A stretch of 9,949 nucleotides of DNA. It comes from Vampirovibrionales bacterium (GTDB lineage: Bacteria; Cyanobacteriota; Vampirovibrionia; Vampirovibrionales; JAJTHC01). Positions 5,856 through 9,949 of the stretch are shown piece by piece. The position numbers and the translations under genes are program-made. The DNA lies in NCBI GenBank assembly GCA_021299615.1, contig JAJTHC010000003.1, positions 1 through 9,949 of the forward strand, read 5' to 3'. The notes under the pieces were generated by a model. The model was not told the origin of the DNA, searched no databases, and worked only from the letters and a program-made list of their open reading frames with translations. Every line of letters begins with the position of its first letter. The stretch's first letter is position 1.

Positions 5856-7769
5856 ATGTCGGACTTATCACCTTCCCTCATTTCTGAAACCGAAACGACT
5901 CGCAACCTGGCGTTGTTACAACGTTTGAGCTTGGCGGTGAATACCAGCGTTCTGCAAGACGACATTTTCGATGCCATTGGACTGGTCTTACGAGACTTCT
6001 TTCAGTTTGACGGCTTAACCCTCGCCATTCTTGCCCCGAACTTACAAGGCATCGGCAGAGTCATTCACATCGACAGCGACGGCTTTGCGGACACGCAAAG
6101 CGAGCATCATCGCTATACAGGCACGGATCCCTTGCTTGAACCCTTGTTGAGCTATCGCAATACGCCGTTTTTCCTCAAGCCTGAAGAAAATCCTGCGAGC
6201 ATTTTACTGCCCAACTATCGATGCCACGCCTTGGTCTACCCTGTGTTCACGAAGCGTCAGCCTGTGGGTATTTTGGTGATGAACCGCCAAGAACGCTTTG
6301 AAGCCTTTACTAAAGAAGAGCAACATTTGCTTGAAGTGGGCTTGCCTTTACTTGCCCTTGCCCTTGAACAAGCTCGTTTGTATAGCGACATGCAGATTTT
6401 AATGGGTCGCCAATTTTTGATGAATCACTTGAGTGTGAAAATCCGCCAAAGCTTAGAGTTAACGCAGATTTTAAAAACCGCCGCCAACGAAGTGGGGCAG
6501 GTCTTGGGGGTGAGTCGTTGTACGATTCACGCCTTTAATGAACCGATTCCCCTCAATCAAGCACTGGATGTCTCTCAAGCCAAGATTCCCGAAAGCACGC
6601 CTTATATCTACACCCTTGCAGGCACAGGGGCGTATCGACCCAATCCTCACTATACGCATCCTTATGGGTTTGAATGGCAGGTTTTAACCCGTCAAACCAC
6701 CCCTGAAGAGGTCTTACAGAATCAGCTCAAGCCCTTTTTCTTCTTTCAAGACGGCAAACCCTTCCACGAAGGCTGGATGGCAAGCAAAGCCTTTTATGAT
6801 GAAAATCAGTTGCAGTCGCTTGCCGTTGTGCCGATTGTCACCAATAAGGAATGGGTCGGTTCGATAAGCTTGCATCAGTGTAATAAGGTCAGGGTGTGGT
6901 TGACGGAAGACAAGGAAATGCTGTCTGCTTTAAGTGAGCAGCTGGGCTTGGCGATGACGCAAGCTCAATTGTTTAGCAAAATTAACGCCCAAAAAGATGC
7001 CCTCACCCACACGCTTGATGAATTGCAACAAACGCAAATGCACTTGGTGCAATCTGAAAAAATGGCGATGTTGGGTCAATTTGTCGCAGGCATTGCTCAC
7101 GAAGTCAATACGCCCTTAGGTACGATTATGGCGAATACGCAGACTCTTGAAAAGGTTTTAGACAAGTTCGACACCGAAACTTTGCCTGTTGCCAAGTATC
7201 TTAAAATGGCGAGCGATATTTTAAGTTTGAACCGTCTAGCAGGCGAACGCATTAAAGATACCGTGGTGAATCTCCGTAATTTTGCCCGCTTGGATGAAAG
7301 CGAGCTAAAGACGGTGGACATCCATGAAGGGCTAGAAAGCACTCTGTTGCTAATGAAGCATTCTTTGCAGGAGCATTTGGTGATTGAACGAGCCTACGAT
7401 CGTGAAAATGCCTTCTTAAAATGCTTTCCTGGTTTGTTGAATCAAGTGTTTATGAACCTAATGGTCAATGCCTCGCATGCCCTTGAAGGGCGAGAAAATG
7501 CCCTTTTGCGAATTGAAACGCAGTTGGTAAAGGATGTCGCCTTAGGCGATTGCTTGCAAGTTTCTGTGGTGGACAATGGCAAGGGTATTCCTGAAGAAAA
7601 CCTCAGTAAATTGTTTGATCCAGGCTTTACGACCAAGAGTCGTGGCGTGGGAACGGGCTTGGGGCTGGCGTTGTGCTTCCGTATTGTGGAAAAGCATCGG
7701 GGGCGAATCGATGTGCATAGTAGTGTGAACGTCGGTACACGCTTTGATGTGATTATTCCTCGTGTTTAG
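5856..7769 (+). CDS. Soluble GAF-GAF sensor histidine kinase
   Basis: A 637-residue kinase. Two GAF-type sensory domains occupy about residues 20-175 and 192-375. A coiled-coil linker (about 375-405) leads into the dimerisation/phosphoacceptor helix with AGIAHEVNTPLG, phospho-accepting histidine H415. The ATP-binding domain has the N box (NQVFMNLMVNASHA, Asn 538), the G1 box VVDNGKGIP (Asp 573), the F box FDPGFTTK and the G2 box GTGLGLAL. The HE-x-N-x-PL histidine box with an acidic neighbour is the HPK4-like form. No transmembrane segment or signal peptide is present, so it senses a cytoplasmic signal, by GAF precedent a small ligand such as a cyclic nucleotide, heme or a metabolite, not determined here. 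No response regulator or receiver domain is in the window, so it is an orphan kinase here. It is transcribed from its own promoter at 5791-5819. The SD is weak (AGAAAG). The stop lies 6 bases from that of the convergent thiolase. Confidence 0.93.
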   Translation: MSDLSPSLISETETTRNLALLQRLSLAVNTSVLQDDIFDAIGLVLRDFFQFDGLTLAILAPNLQGIGRVIHIDSDGFADTQSEHHRYTGTDPLLEPLLSYRNTPFFLKPEENPASILLPNYRCHALVYPVFTKRQPVGILVMNRQERFEAFTKEEQHLLEVGLPLLALALEQARLYSDMQILMGRQFLMNHLSVKIRQSLELTQILKTAANEVGQVLGVSRCTIHAFNEPIPLNQALDVSQAKIPESTPYIYTLAGTGAYRPNPHYTHPYGFEWQVLTRQTTPEEVLQNQLKPFFFFQDGKPFHEGWMASKAFYDENQLQSLAVVPIVTNKEWVGSISLHQCNKVRVWLTEDKEMLSALSEQLGLAMTQAQLFSKINAQKDALTHTLDELQQTQMHLVQSEKMAMLGQFVAGIAHEVNTPLGTIMANTQTLEKVLDKFDTETLPVAKYLKMASDILSLNRLAGERIKDTVVNLRNFARLDESELKTVDIHEGLESTLLLMKHSLQEHLVIERAYDRENAFLKCFPGLLNQVFMNLMVNASHALEGRENALLRIETQLVKDVALGDCLQVSVVDNGKGIPEENLSKLFDPGFTTKSRGVGTGLGLALCFRIVEKHRGRIDVHSSVNVGTRFDVIIPRV

Positions 7770-7775
7770 AGTTTT

Positions 7776-8972
7776 CTATACATGTCGCTTAAGTAAGACA
7801 CTAGCCCCTAAACCCATGCCAATACTAATCGTTGCCAAGCCGTAAGGGCATCTCGCATCGCCCTCTTCTCGTAAGCGATGAGCCAGTGTACACACACTAC
7901 GTAAAGCGGTTGCCCCCATAGGTGAACCTAACGCAAGCCCCCCCCCACAACGGTTGATGCGTTCTTCTTGAAGGGCATCCAAGCCCAAGGCATCACATTG
8001 TAATAAATAGGCAGAAGCAAAAGCTTCATGTAACTCAAAACAAGCTACATCTTTTAAGGCTAAGTCATGCTTTTTCATCATCGCATTCAAAGCCTCCAAA
8101 CCTGCTAAAGGCATAGCATCAGGGGCTGTAGCAATATGTAGAATATCCACCAACTCAATTGCCACATTCCCTTCGTAAAGGTCTTCACTGAATCCAGCGA
8201 ACTTTAAAGAAAGTACTGCCCCACAAGCTCCATCCGCATAAGGAGCCAAATGAGCAGGCGTGTGGATGCCCCCTTGCCTAACAGGCTTTAAACGCTCGAG
8301 CATTTCGGTATTCAAATCAGGACGCACACATTCATCGGCATCTAAAAGTAATGCTCCTTTATTGTCGTAAAGAGCGATACTTTCACGACGAAAAAAACGC
8401 TGATGAACACCCGCTCGCTGATGCGATTGTAAGGCAACGGCATCAAGCCTTTCACGGGGCAAATCTTGCCCTAACATATCTGCATGATGCAACATTGAAC
8501 GTCCTGCAATGCTTTCTTGGAAATCAGGGTGTTTGAATCGCCAACCAAAAGTGCTGTCTTGCCAAATGGCATCTTTCTCTATATGTGGAGGCAAGCACAC
8601 GAATGGAGAACGAGTCATGTGTTCCACTCCGCCAGCCCACAGGGTTTCAAAACGTTGGGCTTTAAGCTGTAACCACGCATATTCTAAGGCATGGGTACCG
8701 CTTCCGCAAAGGCTATTGACGGTAACGGCAGGGGTGGAATCAGGCAGGTTTGAAAGCAAAACCGCCAAACGTGCGATATTGCGAGCATCTTCACCTGCTT
8801 GATTGGCACAGCCTAAGTAAACGCCTTCAGGACAAAAACGTGCCTGATGACTTAAAAGATGCACGACTAAGTCGTCTACTCTCAAGGGGCTTAAGGAGCC
8901 TTTGTACTTGCCTAGGAAACTGCGATGTATCGAATGTATCCATATAGGCATGGGAGGAACTTTCTGTAACAT
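7776..8972 (-). CDS. Thiolase-family protein (acetyl-CoA acyltransferase-like) with altered active site
   Basis: A 398-residue protein with the full thiolase fold: SIHRSFLGKYKGSL near the start (family 'DAxRTPxGKxxGxL'), AGEDARNIARLAVLLSNLP (59-77), the nucleophile loop VNSLCGSG with Cys89, AGGVEHM (113-119), YADGA (245-249), HEAFAS (315-320), the loop GGGLALGSPMG (343-353) and the C-terminal GLATISIGMGLGAS (378-391). Thiolases interconvert 3-ketoacyl-CoA and acyl-CoA plus acetyl-CoA. HEAFA rather than NEAFA is known from FadI/trifunctional-type degradative thiolases. The usual GHP histidine is Ser350 (codon TCA) and the usual C-x-G acid/base cysteine is Ser383 (codon AGT), so normal thiolase catalysis is doubtful. 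The frame is otherwise intact, and length and ends are normal. No acyl-CoA dehydrogenase or hydroxyacyl-CoA dehydrogenase lies nearby. The in-frame ATG at 8951 (391 residues) fits family N-termini slightly better; neither start has a good SD. Confidence 0.9.
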   Translation of the reverse strand: MLQKVPPMPIWIHSIHRSFLGKYKGSLSPLRVDDLVVHLLSHQARFCPEGVYLGCANQAGEDARNIARLAVLLSNLPDSTPAVTVNSLCGSGTHALEYAWLQLKAQRFETLWAGGVEHMTRSPFVCLPPHIEKDAIWQDSTFGWRFKHPDFQESIAGRSMLHHADMLGQDLPRERLDAVALQSHQRAGVHQRFFRRESIALYDNKGALLLDADECVRPDLNTEMLERLKPVRQGGIHTPAHLAPYADGACGAVLSLKFAGFSEDLYEGNVAIELVDILHIATAPDAMPLAGLEALNAMMKKHDLALKDVACFELHEAFASAYLLQCDALGLDALQEERINRCGGGLALGSPMGATALRSVCTLAHRLREEGDARCPYGLATISIGMGLGASVLLKRHV

Positions 8973-9050
8973 TTTGTAACAAATTGTTTGAAATCACTTA
9001 AGTTTTATCAGGCTCTGCCGACACGAACTTCAGGAAGACACATTTTTCTT

Positions 9051-9056
9051 ATTATA
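9051..9056 (-). promoter_or_regulatory. Candidate -10 box of the thiolase-like gene
   Basis: A perfect TATAAT on the minus strand, 78 bases upstream of the 8972 start and 99 upstream of the 8951 start. The -35 position (GTTCCC) is poor. On the other strand the same AT-rich stretch reads TATAAA, so it could equally serve the divergent gene at 9122. Confidence 0.35.
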
Positions 9057-9106
9057 AACTCTATATTTGTATTGGGAACATTCAGAGAAATTATTATTTA
9101 ATAGAC

Positions 9107-9112
9107 AGGAAG
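9107..9112 (+). promoter_or_regulatory. Ribosome binding site of the 9122 gene
   Basis: AGGAAG followed by 9 bases and the ATG at 9122. It supports this start for the gene that runs off the right edge. Confidence 0.6.
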
Positions 9113-9121
9113 AACTAAGTT

Positions 9122-9949
9122 ATGATACCTATTTCGGGGACGTCTGCATTGACAGATTGGCAGGGGATTTTAAATTCAACATCGACGATGAATACCAATA
9201 ATGTCAATGGTTATTGGAATGAAACACCTTCTACAACAGGTTTAAATCCCATGGGTTCTGCTCCGTTGGTCAATTTTAGTCCTAATGCTTCAGGCATTAA
9301 TAGTTTTCAAGCTGCTTCATATGCTCCTTTGTCAAACAATAATACAATGACATTGGGTGAAATTGCCAAACAATTTAAAACAGGAACCGAAAGTGAAAGT
9401 GAAATCGAAGCGGAAGAACCTAGCAATACAGTTAAAAACACAACCACTACTGCTACTCGTAACTCACTTTCCACACCCATGAGCATGGTAAATCGTATCA
9501 TTAAGGGTGATATTGTTTCTAATGAAGAGATTTTTTCCAGTGTAGATGACGGTCTATTTAAGGATGCGGGTTTAAATGAAAGTACCCAAGCAGAGATTAA
9601 GGGTGAGCGTTCGAAAAAAACGGGTAGAGATGAACAGTTTGGGAATACGCCTTATGCGTCTGTGAATATGAAGAAAAAAGGTTATATGGAAATTGCACGC
9701 TATGACTTGCCTTATGCCTTAAAATTGCAAGAAGAAGATGTGCAAAGAGCCATAAAAGACGAAGAAACGCAAATGGAAAAGATCGAAGCAGCAGCAACAA
9801 AGGAGGCTGTTGCAACACCATCTTCAACAGAAGTACCAACAATAGTAACAGAACTACCGACAGTAGCAGTTGCGACGCCAGCTCCAGCAGTTGCGACGCC
9901 AGCTCCAGCAGTTGCGACGCCAGCTCCAGCAGTTGCGACGCCAGCTCCA
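9122..9949 (+). CDS. Partial gene: Ser/Thr/Asn-rich protein with AVATPAP tandem repeats, unknown function
   Basis: The frame is open from the ATG at 9122 to the last base (276 codons, no stop), so the C-terminus lies outside the window. Residues 1-115 are low-complexity, rich in Ser, Thr, Asn, Pro and Gly, with a short acidic ESESEIEAEE stretch (90-99). Residues 115-160 and 160-200 look more structured and basic (KKKGYMEIARYDLPYAL at 184-200). An acidic helix (201-230) leads to a Thr/Pro/Val linker. From residue 249 four identical AVATPAP units run to the edge. There is no cysteine, no signal peptide and no recognisable domain. Ala/Pro/Thr/Val repeats usually make flexible linkers or surface stalks, so a domain is likely beyond the edge. 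The SD is good (AGGAAG at 9107-9112). The gene is more AT-rich than the central genes and diverges from the thiolase-like gene. Confidence 0.8.
   Translation, partial: MIPISGTSALTDWQGILNSTSTMNTNNVNGYWNETPSTTGLNPMGSAPLVNFSPNASGINSFQAASYAPLSNNNTMTLGEIAKQFKTGTESESEIEAEEPSNTVKNTTTTATRNSLSTPMSMVNRIIKGDIVSNEEIFSSVDDGLFKDAGLNESTQAEIKGERSKKTGRDEQFGNTPYASVNMKKKGYMEIARYDLPYALKLQEEDVQRAIKDEETQMEKIEAAATKEAVATPSSTEVPTIVTELPTVAVATPAPAVATPAPAVATPAPAVATPAP
9866..9949 (+). repeat. Four perfect 21-base tandem repeats (AVATPAP)
   Basis: Four identical units start at 9866, 9887, 9908 and 9929. Each begins GCAGTTGCG and ends CCAGCTCCA, and each encodes Ala-Val-Ala-Thr-Pro-Ala-Pro in frame. There is no base difference between copies, even at third positions, so the array is recent or kept uniform by slippage or gene conversion. 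The fourth copy ends exactly on the last base of the window, so the true copy number is unknown. Confidence 0.95.

Noticed and set aside
7920..7946. Frameshift at the 9-C run producing the odd GSP motif in the thiolase
   Set aside because: The frame reads GGGLALGSPMG through the run and continues with family-like sequence to a normal C-terminus, so a simple indel does not explain the serine.
9307..9842. Minus-strand frames at 9307-9501 and 9597-9842, the latter Leu-rich and membrane-like
   Set aside because: They are complementary to the long plus-strand frame starting at 9122; the Leu-rich look comes from reading GAA/GCA-rich codons backwards.
9866..9949. CRISPR-like direct repeats
   Set aside because: The units are contiguous with no spacers, are a multiple of three and are in frame inside a coding region.

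Overview
The window shows a bacterial chromosome segment of ordinary gene density: eight protein-coding genes, one of them running off the right edge, and no RNA genes, CRISPR array, transposase or phage gene that I can see. The phylum cannot be fixed from this sequence. The supported traits are tetrapyrrole synthesis (hemD), soluble two-component sensing, sigma70-like promoter boxes, Shine-Dalgarno sites of mixed strength, and REP/BIME-like GC-rich palindromes between genes. Base composition is mosaic. The central genes (about 1.1-9.0 kb) are of moderate GC, whereas the two outermost genes are AT-rich, encode no cysteine and match no family I can name firmly.

Left to right: 1-120 carries GC-rich inverted repeats, apparently a repeat element cut by the window edge. 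198-1025 (+) is an AT-rich, lysine-rich protein of unknown function whose C-terminal third vaguely resembles modules of secreted effectors. It converges on 1097-2836 (-), a long TPR protein. Upstream of that, on the same strand, 2956-3726 is uroporphyrinogen-III synthase (hemD). The 356-base gap 3727-4082 holds the hemD promoter and a well-formed pair of inverted REP-like palindromes. 4083-4604 (+) is an unrecognised 173-residue protein. It converges on 4734-5696 (-), a Gfo/Idh/MocA oxidoreductase of the nucleotide-sugar dehydrogenase type. Divergent from that, 5856-7769 (+) is a soluble double-GAF histidine kinase, whose stop lies only 6 bases from the stop of the convergent 7776-8972 (-) thiolase-family gene. 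The last gene begins at 9122 (+) and is still open at 9949, inside a perfect 21-base tandem repeat.

The genes do not form an obvious pathway. Most are single transcription units in alternating directions; only hemD and the TPR gene could share a transcript. The most interesting observations are the thiolase homologue, which keeps the nucleophilic cysteine but has serine where the GHP-motif histidine and the C-terminal acid/base cysteine normally sit; the repeat-bounded window edges, which would fit assembly breaks; and the two AT-rich, cysteine-free orphan genes next to those edges. I did not find a clearly new multi-gene system.
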